From: Saussurea involucrata
Taxonomy: Eukaryota; Streptophyta; Magnoliopsida; Asterales; Asteraceae
Length of the DNA: 64,000 nucleotides
Direction: 5' to 3'
Assembly (NCBI GenBank): GCA_033807775.1
Contig: CM066327.1
Span: 90,852,295 to 90,916,294, forward strand
A model generated the notes under the pieces. That model worked only from the letters and a program-made list of their open reading frames with translations. It did no database searches and was not told where the DNA came from. Positions 51,544-63,060 of the stretch are shown here, piece after piece; position 1 is the first letter of the stretch, and each line of letters begins with the position of its first letter. Both the position numbers and the translations under genes were made by a program.

Positions 51544-54386
51544 AGAAGCGTGGGGTGGGCGATGTGCGGGTAGTAAATGAGTACCCGGAAGTATTTCCGG
51601 ACGACTTGACCAGTCTACCCCCGGATCGTCAGATCGAGTTCAGGATCGATTTGATGCCCGGAGCTGCACCGATTGCCCGCGCACCATATAGATTGGCGCC
51701 ATCCGAAATGAAAGAAATGATGACTCAGTTGCAAGAACTGTTAGACAAGGGATTCGTCAGACCAAGTACATCACCATGGGGAGCACCTGTGCTCTTCGTG
51801 AAGAAGAAGGACGGCACTATGCTAATGTGTATTGATTATCAAGAACTCAATAGAGTCACGATCAAGAACAAGTACCCGATACCGAGGATTGATGACCTAT
51901 TCGATTAGTTACAGGGAGCTAATTACTTTTCAAAGATAGACTTGAGGTCATGTTATCATCAGCTCAAGGTACGAGAGGAGGATGTGCCGAAGACTGCCTT
52001 CAGAACCAGATATGGACACTACGAATTTCTGGTGATGCCGTTTGGATTAACCAGCGCCCCGGCATCATTCATGGACCTAATGAATAGGGTGTGCCAACCC
52101 TATTTAGACCAGTTCGTGATAGTGTTCATAGATGACATCCTGATATTCTCAAGATCGGAAGCGAAGCACGAAAATCACCTTCGTACGATTCTTGAACTGC
52201 TAAAACAAGAGAAACTGTATACGAAATTCTCCAAATGCGAATTTTGGTTGAGAGAGGTACAGTTTCTCGGGCACGTGGTGTCTGAGAAGGGGATCATGGT
52301 TGATCCGGCAAAGATCGAAACCATTCAAGATTGGGAGCAGCCTAAGAATCCGTCGGAAGTTAGAAGCTTCCTCGGACTGGCAGGTTACTATCGAAAGTTC
52401 ATCAAGGACTTTTCGCGTATCGCCACGCCACTGACCTCTTTAACCAAGAAGAATGTCAAGTTCGCCTGGTTGGAAAAGCAGGAGGAAGCCTTTCAAAAGC
52501 TAAAAGATATGTTGAGCAGCACTCCGGTGTTGTCCTTACCTGACGATACTGATGATTTCGTAGTATTCAGTGACGCATCGAAACTGGGTTTGGGTTGTGT
52601 ACTTATGCAGCGAGGTAAGGTGATCGCTTATGCCTCTCGACAGTTAAAGGATCACGAGGTCCGTTATCCCACTCACGATTTAGAATTAGCGGCCGTGGTT
52701 TTCGCTCTGAAGATTTGGCGACATTACCTGTACGGGACGAAGTGCCAGATCTTCACGGACCACAAAAGCCTATGCCATCTTTTTGATCAAAAGGATTTGA
52801 ATATGCGCCAAAGGAGATGGATTGAACTGTTGACCGACTACGATTGTAAGATCGAGTACCACCCAGGTAAGGCGAACGTAGTAGCGGACGCTTTGAGTCG
52901 TAAAGAAAGAAGCGAAATCCCCAACATTGTGGCTATGAGAGCCGAGGTAACGTTCAATCTGTTAGCCGAAATAAAGAAATGTCAAGCTGAGGCCCTCGGA
53001 ACTGATAATCTCAAGAAAGAAAGGTTGGTCGGACAAGCGTCCTCGTTAGTGGACGACAGTCGAGGGGTGAAGTGTTTCTGTGGGAGGATCTGGGTCCCGA
53101 GATTCGGGGAACTTAGGAAAATGATTTTAGAAGAGGCTCACAAATCAAAGTATACGATTCACCCTGGAACTAATAAGATGTATGGAGATTTGCGACGAGA
53201 CTATTGGTGGCCCGAAATGAAAAAGGATGTGGCTCATTTTGTTGAGACCTGTGTAACGTGTTCGCGCGTGAAGATCGAACATCAAAGACCGTACGGAAAG
53301 CTTCAGTCACTAGACATACCAATGTGGAAGTGGGATCAGATCACAATGGATTTCGTGACCCATTTGCCTAGAACTCCGAAGGGTTATGATGCTATTTGGG
53401 TGATCGTGGATCGACTCACAAAGTCAGCCCACTTTCTGACTATACGAGAGTCTTACTCGTTGGAGCAGTTAGCCAAGTTATACGTTGATGAGATCGTAAC
53501 CCTCCATGGCGTCCCTTCATCGATAATATCTGACCGAGATAGCAGGTTTACCTCTAACTTTTGGAGAAGTTTCCAAAGAGAAATGGGATCGCAGATCAAG
53601 ATGAGTACCGCTTATCGCCCTCAGACCGACGGTCAGAGTGAGAGTACGATCCAAACATTGGAAGACATGTTGAGAGCATGTGCTTTAGATTTCCAAGGCT
53701 CTTGAGAAAAGCACCTACCATTGATCGAATTCTCTTATAATAACGGCTACCATTCGAGCATCAAGGCCGCGCCGTTTGAGGCACTCTATGGTAGAAAGTG
53801 TCGGACACCGTTGTGTTGGAACGAGGTGGGTGAAAGGCAGTTAGCCAGACCAGAATTGGTACAGCTGACTTCGGAAAAGATAGTCTAAGTACGTGAAAGG
53901 CTGAAGGTCGCTCGCGACCGCCAAAAGAGTTATGCGGATAAAAGACGAAGAGACATAGAATTCCAGGTCGGAGATTTTGTATTGTTAAAGGTGTCCCCGT
54001 GGAAGGGAGTGGTACGATTTGGGAAACGGGGGAAGCTAAGCCCACGTTACATCGGACTATTCGAGATCACGGAGTGGATTGGGGAAGTGGCGTATAGGTT
54101 GGATCTACCGGAAGAACTGCGCAGCATCCACAATGCGTTTCATGTGTCTAATCTAAGAAAATGTCTAGCCGACGTGACTAAAACGGTTCCGTTAAATGAC
54201 ATTAAGGTGGACGAAAAGTTAGATTTCGTGGAAGAACCCGAAGCCATCACAGACTTTAAGGTGAGGAAGTCACGGAACAAAGAGACTAAACTGGTAAAGG
54301 TACAATGGCGGCACCACAAGGGCCCGGAGTTTACGTGGGAGTTGGAATCGGAAATGAGGTCGAGGTACCCGCAGCTCTTCCAATGA
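51544..54386 (+). pseudogene. pol: GypF Pol: reverse transcriptase, RNase H, integrase, chromodomain-like tail
   Basis: It resumes within pol near NEYPEVFPDDL. Reverse transcriptase: APYRLAPSEM, MPFGLTSAPASF and FVIVFIDDILIFS (the IDD box). RNase H: VVFSDASKLGLGCVL and TDHKSLCHLF. Integrase: zinc-binding HPGTNKMYGDLRRDYWWPEM to CVTCSRVK, then MDFVTHLPR, SIISDRDSRFTS and RPQTDGQSE with the catalytic D, D and E. The C-terminal tail (DFKVRKSRNKETKLVKVQW...GPEFTWELESEMR) is chromodomain-like, a domain that in chromoviruses guides integration to marked chromatin. Nonsense: TAG 51906 (from Gln), TGA 53703 (from Trp), TAA 53886 (from Gln). All three fit C-to-T change. Confidence 0.93.
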
Positions 54387-54420
54387 GGAATTCCGGGATG
54401 AAATTCTTTTAAGGGGGGAG
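54387..54420 (+). other. GypF polypurine tract
   Basis: AAGGGGGGAG at 54411-54420 directly precedes TGTTGTAACAACCC, the start of the 3' LTR. Confidence 0.9.
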
Positions 54421-55632
54421 TGTTGTAACAACCCATAATGCTAGTGAGTCTTGGAGTTTGGTGGTCAAAATAAAAGAAACGAAAGTTAAGTTTAGGGGAA
54501 ATTTCTGTCATTTGATGAAGGTATATAAGTGCACAAACTTCTAGGGCAGCCTCCATTCTTTGAAATCAGTATTTTTGGTATGAGGTTGGCGACCAAGAGA
54601 GAAAAGGGAGAAGAAAGAGGTTTTTGGAAAGAAATCAAGAGAGTGAAGAATCATAGAGGAATCAAAGAAGAAATCAGTAAGGTAACTCTTTTTCCTTGTT
54701 AATTCTTGTGTTCGAGTTCTTCTGGTTTGGATTCTTGAGATTTATTGTAGTGATTCATTGAGTTTTTACCTCTTTTCCTTCAAAATGGGTTTAAGGGTTT
54801 TTGTCTTGTTAAACCGATTTAGAAGTTTATAAATGGATTAAGTGAGTATTTGAGGTTGGTGGATGAACCCTTGTGTATATCTAATCGGCTTAATGGCAAA
54901 AATCGGAGTATAAATCAGTTTTAGACTTGTTAAGTTCGAACAACCGTTTTTCCGGACACCAGTGTTCGGTGGTGTCCGGATATGATGCAAGTGTCCGGGT
55001 AAATGCCCCGTGAGTGTGTCCGGGTGTTTCTTAGTATCCGGGTAGCTGAAGTCTCAGGATAAGCTTAGTGTCCGGGTAGTTTTGCCCGGATAAGTCTAGC
55101 GTCCGGATTTTTGTGTCTGGAAAAGTGTTGTGTCCGGAAAAGTGTTGTGTCCGGGAAGGGGTATCCGGACAGTAGGGATGAGCTATTTATCTGATGTGGA
55201 TCTATTGCCTTAGGTGTTCTGTGGGTGTAGCTTGAAGGTGTTTAGGAAGTGCATTGTGCGTCAATCAAGGTGAGTTCCCTAAACCCTTTTTACGACTTAA
55301 AATATTAAACGTTTTCTTTACTGATTATGGTTCTTAAAGCGCATGAAATGTTTACAACTGAAATGCTTGATTCATACACACATACTTTTATGTCGAATGA
55401 AAGCTTGATATGATGAAATGAGACACCGGGACTTTTAAAGATTATATTTTCATGCCTATGAAATGTATATGCATGTTACGTGATGTCGGTCTGCACTGTG
55501 GAATCAGAGAGCCTTAGGATCCGATGATCTATTGGATGCGTATGACGAGACGGTAGGTTGGAATTTGTTTCCCTCCTAATCGGGTATCGGGGAGTCTGCT
55601 TGGGCCCCGATACGAGAGGGCGAAAGGGGAGT
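54421..55632 (+). repeat. GypF 3' LTR, truncated at its right end
   Basis: It begins TGTTGTAACAACCC. A TGTCCGG-rich stretch (about 54953-55170) includes two tandem copies of GAAAAGTGTTGTGTCCG. It loses similarity to the 5' LTR after GCGAAAGGGGAGT, where CopD integrase sequence takes over. About 390 bp of the LTR are missing. Confidence 0.9.
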
Positions 55633-57725
55633 GATCATGGGACTGAATTCAAAAACAATTCTCTTGATTCCTTCTTTTAGAGTAAGGGTATTTCTCACAA
55701 CTTTTCTTCAGTGAGAACACCGCAACAAAACGGAGTCGCTGAAAGAAGAAATAGAACTATTATTGAAGCTGCACGTTCAATGCTCAGCGATTCTCACCTG
55801 CCTACTCAGTTTTAGGCAGAAGCTGTCAACACTGCTTGTTTTACGCAAAATAGGTCGCTGATAGTCAAAAGATTTAATAAAACAGCCTATGAACTTTTTC
55901 ATGGGAGAAAGCCTTCAATTAGCTTTCTTCACATCTTTGGATGTCAGTGTTTCATACTGAACAACAGAGATGCCCTTGGAAAGTTTGATACTATGGCTGA
56001 TGACGGAATCCTTCTTGGATACTCTTCAGTCTCCAAAGCCTTTAGAGTCTTCAATCGAAGAAGACAATCTGTTGAAGAAACTATTCACGTCACTTTTGAC
56101 GAATCCCGTTCAGCGAATTCTCGACCTTCTGCTGATACTGAAGAACTGAATCAATGGATGTTTTCTCATCTTGGTGATTCAGAAGACATTCCCACTCCTC
56201 ATACTCATACCGTTGAAGATGATAGTCCTACTATCATCCCAAACATGCAGAATAGTGAAGCTGAAACATTATGGATCTCAATTGTTCCTTTAAACACTAT
56301 ACCTGCTTCTGAACCAAATGTCTCAGACATTCCATCTACTTCTCAGCAATCAGTGAATGAGATGACATCTGCACCTACTCCTCTCTTGGCTGATATTCCA
56401 GAAGTTGCTGAAGCTTCATCTTCAGGTCCTCCAGTCCAATTTGAGTCAGCGACTTATGCTCCTGCTCAGCGATGGACTGTAAATCACCCAATTGATCAAA
56501 TCCTTGGTGATCCAAATGTTGGTGTTCAGACTCGACGAAGTGCAGGTAATATTTGTTTATTTGTTAACTTTATTTCTCTGATTGAACCAAAGAAAATAGA
56601 TGATGTCCTCAAAGATCCAAACTGGGTCAGCGCCATGCAAGAAGTGGTGACTGAATTCGAAAGAAACAAAGTTTGGAAACTTGTTCGAAGACCAACTGAC
56701 AAGACAGTGATAGGCACTAAATGGGTCTATCGAAACAAGTTGGACGAACATGGAACTGTAACCCGCAACAAGGCCCGTCTTGTTGCTCAGGGATACAGAC
56801 AAGAGGAAGGCATAGATTACGACGAAACATTTGCTCCAGTAGCAAGACTAGAATCTATTCGTCTATTATTAGCATACGCTGTACACAAAGACTTCAAAGT
56901 ATATCAAATGGATGTTAAGTCAGCATTTCTCAATGGAAAGCTGAATGAAGAAGTCTATGTGGAACAACCTCCAGGATTCTCATATCCTAAGCGTCCAGGT
57001 TATGTTTATAAATTGGATAAGGCACTTTATGGCTTAAAGCAAGCTCCACGTGCATGGTATGACACTCTATCCTCTTATCTCCTAATTGAAAAATTTGAGC
57101 GAGGTAAAATCGACAAAACTCTATTTTTCAGAATAGTGAAAGGTCATATCATTCTTGTTCAGATATATGTTGATGACATTATATTTGGTTCTACTAACCC
57201 TGATCTTTGTACTCGTTTCTCTGAAAGGATGAAAGAAGAGTATAAAATGAGCATGATGGGTGAGCTAACATATTTCATTGGTCTTCAGATAAAACAAAAT
57301 GAAAAAGGAACTTTCATTAATCAGGGAAAGTATGTTAAAGATGTGCTGAAGAAATTCGATTTAACTCAGAGTTCAGCTATGAAAACCCCTATGGCACCAC
57401 CGCTGACACTAAACAAGGATTCAAATGGAATACCTGTTAATGTCACGCTGTACCGTGGGATGATCGGCTCTCTCTTGTATCTTACCGCTAGCCGACCCGA
57501 TATTATGTACGTAACCTATTTGTGTGCACGATATCAAGCTGAACCTAAGGAATCTCATATGACCGCTGTAAAAAGAATCTTTCATTACGTTAAGGGTACT
57601 ATGAACCTAGGTCTTTGGTATCCCAAAGACTCAGGGTTTGATCTAATCGCCTATTCAGATTGTCATTTTGCAGGTTGCAAATTGGATAGGAAAAGCACCA
57701 CAGGAGGCTGTCAGCTCCTGGGTGG
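55628..57725 (+). pseudogene. pol: CopD Pol remnant: integrase to RNase H start
   Basis: From SDHGTEFKNNSLDSF the frame reads through integrase with two stops, TAG 55678-55680 (from Glu) and TAG 55813-55815 (from Trp in QFWAEA). It is then open through reverse transcriptase (QMDVKSAFLNG, YVDDIIFGST) and RNase H as far as TTGGCQLLGG. The RNase H signature reads YSDCHFAGC rather than YSDSDFAGC, so the catalytic-region Asp has become His. Fusion to ORF3 sequence follows. Confidence 0.92.
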
Positions 57726-58200
57726 AAGAGGGGGAGAAGACTAAAGAAGACCTTCCCTATAATGCTGAGGGGAGGGTATTGAAACTACTGCTGGTACTTC
57801 TACTTCACGACCTCAGGGAGTTGAAAACCCTGAGGAAACCGAGAAACCCTCCTCTGTATCTGAGGGGGAGCAACTCAATGAGCAAGATAAGGAAGCTGCT
57901 GCTGACGTGACTGAACCTTATGCTGAAGAGGTCGAGTCTGAAAAAGAAACTGAAGATGATGAACCTGTCGACATCTCTGATGAAGAACCATCATCATCCC
58001 CCAAAGATGATGATGATGACGACTTCTTCTACGTCCAGCCTGTTGCAAAAGCCTCTGCTCAAAAAGGGATCAAGATAAAAGAACCTTCAGGGGAGCGGAC
58101 CAAGACAAAGCCTGTAGCGTCTGAAGCTGACAAAGGCAAAAACAAAGGCCTCGCTAAAGAAGACAATCTGACGATCTTGCTTCAAAAGCCAGTTTGTCAG
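57726..58200 (+). pseudogene. CopD ORF3 exon 2, distal part
   Basis: It picks up at the GEK motif of the Glu-rich region. After a frame change, the usual frame carries PQGVENPEETEKPSSVSEGE, VDISDEEPSSSPKDDDDDD and IKEPSGERTKTK, ending at the donor TGTCAG|GTACAC. Confidence 0.85.
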
Positions 58201-58358
58201 GTACACTACCTTCTATTCCCTTACACTGCATCCCTCCTCTATCCCTTCTCAATCTCAATCCTTCTATCCTTAAAACCTCTATACACTTAACCACATTCTT
58301 TTCTCTATCTCTTTCTTCCCAACTTTTCTTACTTAAACAATCGCTGTGTTTCAGCTAG
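58201..58358 (+). other. CopD ORF3 intron 2 (158 nt)
   Basis: The donor is GTACACTACC and the acceptor GTGTTTCAGCTAG|TCCTCTCC. The same ends as in the other copies, with a diverged centre. Confidence 0.75.
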
Positions 58359-59606
58359 TCCTCTCCCTTGTTTGAGGATCCCACTGAAACTCCCACGACT
58401 ACACCAGGAATAATCCCAGCCACAAGAGCTGAAGAAATAATCCCAGTCTTGGATTTAACCACTGAGACTGATGAACCTGAAGAACAGCTGCTCTCTCACC
58501 AAAACAGACCTTCCTTGGCTCCTCAAAAGCTAAGTGAAGAGGATCAATAAAAGAGAGATGCAATGATCAAACAGCTTGAAGATAAGCGAATCATTCTTTC
58601 TCGTGACAAAATCCCTGCTCCCACAAAGTTCAGGATCTCAAGGAAAGAATACGAGGATCATCTAAGAGCTGAAAGATTACTCGCCGAAAAGAAGAAAGCT
58701 GAAGAAAAAGATAAGGCTCTCGCCATCCAGCTTGTCCAACAATCGGTGAAAGACCCCGCGTTGAAAAGAACTCCCATTGATGTCCAACGTCAGCTATGGG
58801 ATGATGCCCAAAGGATCGTTGAAGAAAAGACTAAGGTATCTGATACGACTTTGGAATGGTGTAAAGAAATGCTGAATTATCGATCTCGACCATCCAAAAT
58901 CATCAAAGTAAACATCAGAGGAAGACTATTCGTAGACGTTCCTGTTGTTGAAGTTGATGTATTTAGAGAAAACAAAACCAAGCTAACCATCTATGCTGCT
59001 ACTTTAGAGAAGTTTGGTTTCTCTGAATGGTTGGAAGTGAAATTAGCCATTCAGCGATCGCGCTCAAAGTTCAAGAGCCATGTCGAGAAAATTTTAAATA
59101 CTCAGATCGACTTGGTTTCTTCTGCTGTGGATATTCCTCCTTCCACTCTTCTTCCTCCTCAACAAAGAAGAATCTCTGCAAAGGAAAAGAAAGTCTCAGA
59201 CTCAGGTCCTCCTATACGGAATGAAACAGGTATTGGTTTCTCTCGTGCTGAAGTTCTTGGCCCTGATGCTGATCTCTCAGCGCTTGACACCTCCCTACCA
59301 CCTGGTGAAACTTTCATCCCTGGCAAAGTCGTAAGTGATCCCTATGGTATATTCTTTCTAGACTACCAAGGAAATCATCACTTTCAACGCATCTCTGAGC
59401 TTCCAATCACTCCCATTGAACAACTCAGAGATCTCATATACTGGTGTGAAGTCAGACGCGACATTAAGGCATGTCACCTCAAGCCCCTGATCTTTGAAGA
59501 AGCAAAGAACAAAAAGGATCAAGGTGTCACTGTCCCTGACTGGATGATTCCCATATCAAAGACCCTCGATGAACTTTTCATCAAGGAAGAACCTTTTGAT
59601 GGATAG
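58359..59606 (+). pseudogene. CopD ORF3 exon 3, one nonsense codon
   Basis: 1248 nt with no frameshift. TAA at 58548-58550 replaces a Glu codon just before KRDAMIKQLEDKRI. The rest is open: YEDHLRAERLLAEKKKAEEK, DTTLEWCKEMLNYRSRPSK, NETGIGFSRAEVLGPD, GIFFLDYQGNHHFQRISEL, DWMIPISKTLDELFIKEEPFDG. Because frame is kept over 416 codons in an otherwise wrecked element, exon 3 was probably constrained until recently. Confidence 0.88.
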
Positions 59607-59874
59607 GATCACCTTGTAATTCTTTCTATCCTTATCTGTCTACATCTTCTGTACTTGTAATTTTATTTGTTGTACTTGTAATTTTTCCATTTCCCTCTAT
59701 AATCTTTACGAAGTTTAAAGAAAAATTTCAGCGAATGTACTTTACTCCATCAGTACTGAAAAGATCCCATAAAACAGTAAAAGGGAAAAATATTTTATGA
59801 GTTCTTTTTATCCTTATGTTTTCATTAAATAATAATTTTCTCTGTTGCTATATCATAATCAAATCGGGGGAGAT
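59607..59874 (+). other. CopD 3' untranslated region and polypurine tract
   Basis: It carries TTGTACTTGTAATTT repeats and ends with TCGGGGGAGAT (59864-59874). Confidence 0.82.
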
Positions 59875-60717
59875 TGTTGATCCAAACCCTCAGTGATTTG
59901 ATAATGACCCTCTTTTAAACAATATGTATTAGAGTTTCACTATCGCTGATAAGTACTAAGACTTTACAGTACCGCTGATAGGAACTCTCACTCTTTAGAT
60001 TAGATATTCAGCGAACATTGTTCATCATCTTATAGCTCTGAGCCTGTTCAGTCTATGAGATGATCGCTGATAAGTTAGTTGTTTACTTATGATCCCTGAA
60101 GACAAGTTTCACGTCAACCAAAGTTCTACGCTGAAGTCGAAGATCAAGCTCAAGAACCAGCGACAAGTCTACTCATGAACTGATGCGGATATCAGCGAAG
60201 CAAGACCTGTCCATTCAACGTGAAGTATCAAGTACAAGACTTCAGCAATCGCTGAACTTTATCATTCACTGATAAAGATCTGACTCAACGAAAGCTGATC
60301 ATGAAGTCTCTCTGGATGTTACTATTGTCTTACCTCCCTTGCACGTCTCCGTACGAACTGTCAGAACGGACATCCCTTTTGTCTGTAATCGTACAACAAC
60401 TCTGATTCTACACTGTGCACCATGCGGCTACTAAGGCTGTCTACAAAGGTCAATGACATGCAACCACTCAGCTGCTGCCACATGTAAAGCCATACTGCAA
60501 TGCATTAAATGCATGCAGTATATAAGAAGAACCTTACTTCAGTTTTGAAGTGTGCTCGGACCATCTTCTTATTTCTCTCTTATTGTTAAGTTATTATTCG
60601 TAATCTCTTTAACTCTTTCTACTGCAAGAAACTTAGTGTTTCTCAAGACTTGTTAAGATTAGGTTTATCCTTAATCTTGTCCATTCTACAAACTTGTATA
60701 GCCCTTCGGGACCAACA
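59875..60717 (+). repeat. CopD 3' LTR, internally shortened
   Basis: 843 bp, TGTTGATCC...GGGACCAACA. It lacks the C-tract and neighbouring bases before the end and has another loss after the first 60 bp. U3 keeps several CGCTGA cores. Confidence 0.92.
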
Positions 60718-61745
60718 ACTACCTCTAGAACACCGGCCGAGACGGTGAACCCGAGAAGAAGAGCACCACGGTTCTGAAAAACAAAATGCCTTCAGAGATC
60801 AACTTCATCTTCGCGCATGTGATTAGCTGCATGACCGCGAAAACATGCTCTACTAACCAGACCTCCAAAACTCAGGCCACTCTGGCCTATGCCCTGCTCA
60901 AAGGCCTGCATGTCGACTATGCCAAGATCATTTTCGAAGACCTGATGGACCGGGTCGAGAAATCTGACCGCTCCAACACTGTGCCATACCCAAGGTTCCT
61001 CAGTGCTATCTTTCAGCACGTCCTCAATGACCTCTACCCCAAACAAGGAGACTTCAAGCCCTCCCAAGTCAGTCCAAGAGTCCTCGACTTCAAACCGGTG
61101 AAAAACGAGGTAAGTCTCTCTACTCTCCTCTCTCGTCTTCGCACCCCTACTTCTTCTACTTCTGTGGCTACCTCTACAGCGGCAACACTCACCGCTGATG
61201 CCCATGCCACAACCACCTCCTCTCTTAAAAAGAGGAAACACTCTTCATCCAACCTTGGCAGCCGTAAGACCAAGAAATCCTCAACGGATATCCCCAAGCC
61301 TTCTCAGGCTCAAGACTCCACGTTCGCCTCTTCATAGGGAACGCTGGATGATTTCGTGGCTCACTTCTCCACATCTGTTGAAGCCACCCCTTTCACCACC
61401 GCTTCAGTAACTCAGATCACTGAAGTCAACATGGATGAGAACCCTGAATCTACAGTGCCTCAAAGCGCTGCTGAGATTATTTCCGGCGGATCCAACGCTG
61501 AAGCTGCAACGACCTCCAATCCTCTCTCATCCGTCGCTTCTCCTACTACATCATTCTTCTACACGATCGCCCCAACGATGCCATCATTTCAACTGATAGC
61601 ACCAATACTGCCGCCCTACAGAACCTGATTCAATAGAACGCCACTGGACCTGTAGGTACGTCTGTTCATGTTTGATCTCTTGAAGATGACATGGAACACT
61701 TTTCAGGGATCCGAGACTTCAACACCTTTTCCAACCCTTTTACAG
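60718..61745 (+). pseudogene. CopE ORF3 exon 1, 3' part
   Basis: Begins near NTGRDGEPEKKS, equivalent to ETGRDxKPEKK elsewhere. It continues MPSEINFIFAHVISCMTAK, ALLKGLHVDYAKIIFEDLMD, VPYPRFLSAIFQHVLNDLYP and VLDFKPVKNEVSLSTLLS. TAG near 60726 and TAG at 61336-61338 interrupt it, and the distal Ser/Thr/Pro-rich part shifts frame. The donor TTTTACAG|GTATCC is at 61745. Confidence 0.8.
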
Positions 61746-61831
61746 GTATCCCATCTACATCTACTTCTTCATCTCTCTCTGCACCTACAACTTTTGAGAT
61801 TTCCTTGCTCACAAGTTATTATCTTTTACAG
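61746..61831 (+). other. CopE ORF3 intron 1 (86 nt)
   Basis: The donor is ACAG|GTATCC and the acceptor ATCTTTTACAG|GTCC. It keeps the position and the CACAAGTT...TTACAG end of the 81-nt introns but is not a multiple of three. Confidence 0.65.
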
Positions 61832-62904
61832 GTCCAAATTTGCGCACCATCAACTCGTCCCTTACGGATATAGCTGCAAAAGTGGACAACCTTTCCACTA
61901 CACTCTCCAACAATACTTCAGCAGTTACAGACGCTGGAGCAACGCTGAAGGCCATCTCAACTGCTGTAGCTGACAAGGCTTCCAACAGTGACGTCTCCAA
62001 AGTCGATGGGGGAATGAACACTGTCAAAACCGCCATCATCAACAACACATCCACCATCTCCAAACTCAACACCGCCATCACTGATCTATCGAACTGTTTT
62101 CAAGCCTCAGCAGTGAGGTGAGTTCTCTGAAGACCAACTTCTCAGGTCTACAAGGTGAGGTGAGCAGCCTTACCAAACAGGTCGCTGACAATAATGACCT
62201 GCTCACCAAGATCCTCTAAAGGTTGGACGCCTCCATTGTCCCTCTATCTCACTTCTCTCAGAATGATCGGGAGAAGATGGAGATGGCAGTGGAATTTATT
62301 CTTGAAAGTACACCTGTCATTTCTAGCCTTGAAGACAGAATGGCTGTGGTGGAACAACATGTAGGGAACCCTGGCCAAGAACACAGGGTTCCTGAGGCCG
62401 ATACTACTGTTACTGTTGCTGCCTCCCCCACTCATTCAGCGAAAGAGGGGGGAGAAGACAAACGAAGACCTTCCCCAGAATATTGAGGGGGAGGAATTGA
62501 ACGTTGAAGAAGACAATCCTCGGGAAGATGAGAATTCTAAGGGAACCGCTGAAAGTCCCTCTCCATCTAAGGGGGAGTAAGGTGATGTCACTCCTCACTC
62601 TCCCTTGAACACTACTGTTGAAATCCTTTCAGAGGATGAGGATGAGGAAGCGGATCAAGAAGATGTTGAGCTGAATGACGATGAACCAACATACTCCCCA
62701 AAGGATGATGATGATGACAACGAGGATGACTACTTCTTTCATCCAGAAGTGATTAAGACCCCAACTCTCAAAGGGGTATATATAAACGAACCAGGAGAGG
62801 GGACCAGGGAAAAGTCTCTTGCTAAGAAAGCTCCTCAAGGAAAACAAAAGGGACTTGCCACTGTAGGCAACTTGACAATTTTTTTAAAGAAACCAACTTG
62901 TCAC
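61832..62904 (+). pseudogene. CopE ORF3 exon 2, degraded
   Basis: It carries NLRTINSSLTDIAAKVDNLS, SNNTSAVTDAGATLK and a coiled-coil-like NTVKTAIINNTSTISKLNTA, then frame changes. ISSLEDRMAVVEQHVG, acidic EDEDEEADQEDVEL and KDDDDDNEDDYFF are in different frames. Its end has CAC|GTACAT where the family has CAG|GTACAC, so the donor is weakened. Confidence 0.75.
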
Positions 62905-63060
62905 GTACATTACATTCTTTTTCCCTATACTGCATCCCTCCTCTACCCCTTCTCAATCTCAACCCTTCTCCTTTTAAAACCCCTAAACACTTAGCTATCT
63001 TCTTTCTCTATCTTTTTTCCTCAAATGATCTAACTCCATTGATCGTTTTGTTTCAGCTAG
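62905..63060 (+). other. CopE ORF3 intron 2 (156 nt)
   Basis: It ends GTTTTGTTTCAGCTAG|TCCTCTCC like the rest of the family. The donor side is mutated. Confidence 0.6.

Larger units (their letters stand above)
45879..55632 (+). mobile_element. GypF: Tekay-type Gypsy chromovirus, decayed
   Basis: It comprises the right part of the 5' LTR (45879-46754; the left part is beyond CopA and outside the window), a tRNA-Met primer site, gag-protease, a NaK insertion with deletion, reverse transcriptase-RNase H-integrase with a chromodomain-like tail, a polypurine tract and a truncated 3' LTR. The order of reverse transcriptase before integrase and the C-terminal tail place it among chromoviruses, most like Tekay/Del. 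By eye about 11 differences occur over some 450 shared LTR bases, more than in CopA, consistent with CopA being the later insertion. It has at least six in-frame nonsense codons. Confidence 0.9.
55628..60717 (+). mobile_element. CopD: doubly deleted Copia copy
   Basis: What remains: the second half of integrase, reverse transcriptase, the start of RNase H, the distal part of ORF3 exon 2, intron 2, exon 3, polypurine tract and 3' LTR. The 5' LTR, gag, protease and front of integrase are gone at the GypF fusion. A further 3.6 kb or so (rest of RNase H, promoter and ORF3 exon 1) is gone at about 57726. It lies within CopE ORF3, of which only the right half survives. Confidence 0.9.

Noticed and set aside
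47045..54386. GypF as a caulimovirus-like (endogenous pararetrovirus) sequence
   Set aside because: It has LTRs, an integrase with DDE residues and a chromodomain-like tail, and lacks movement protein, so it is a Gypsy retrotransposon.
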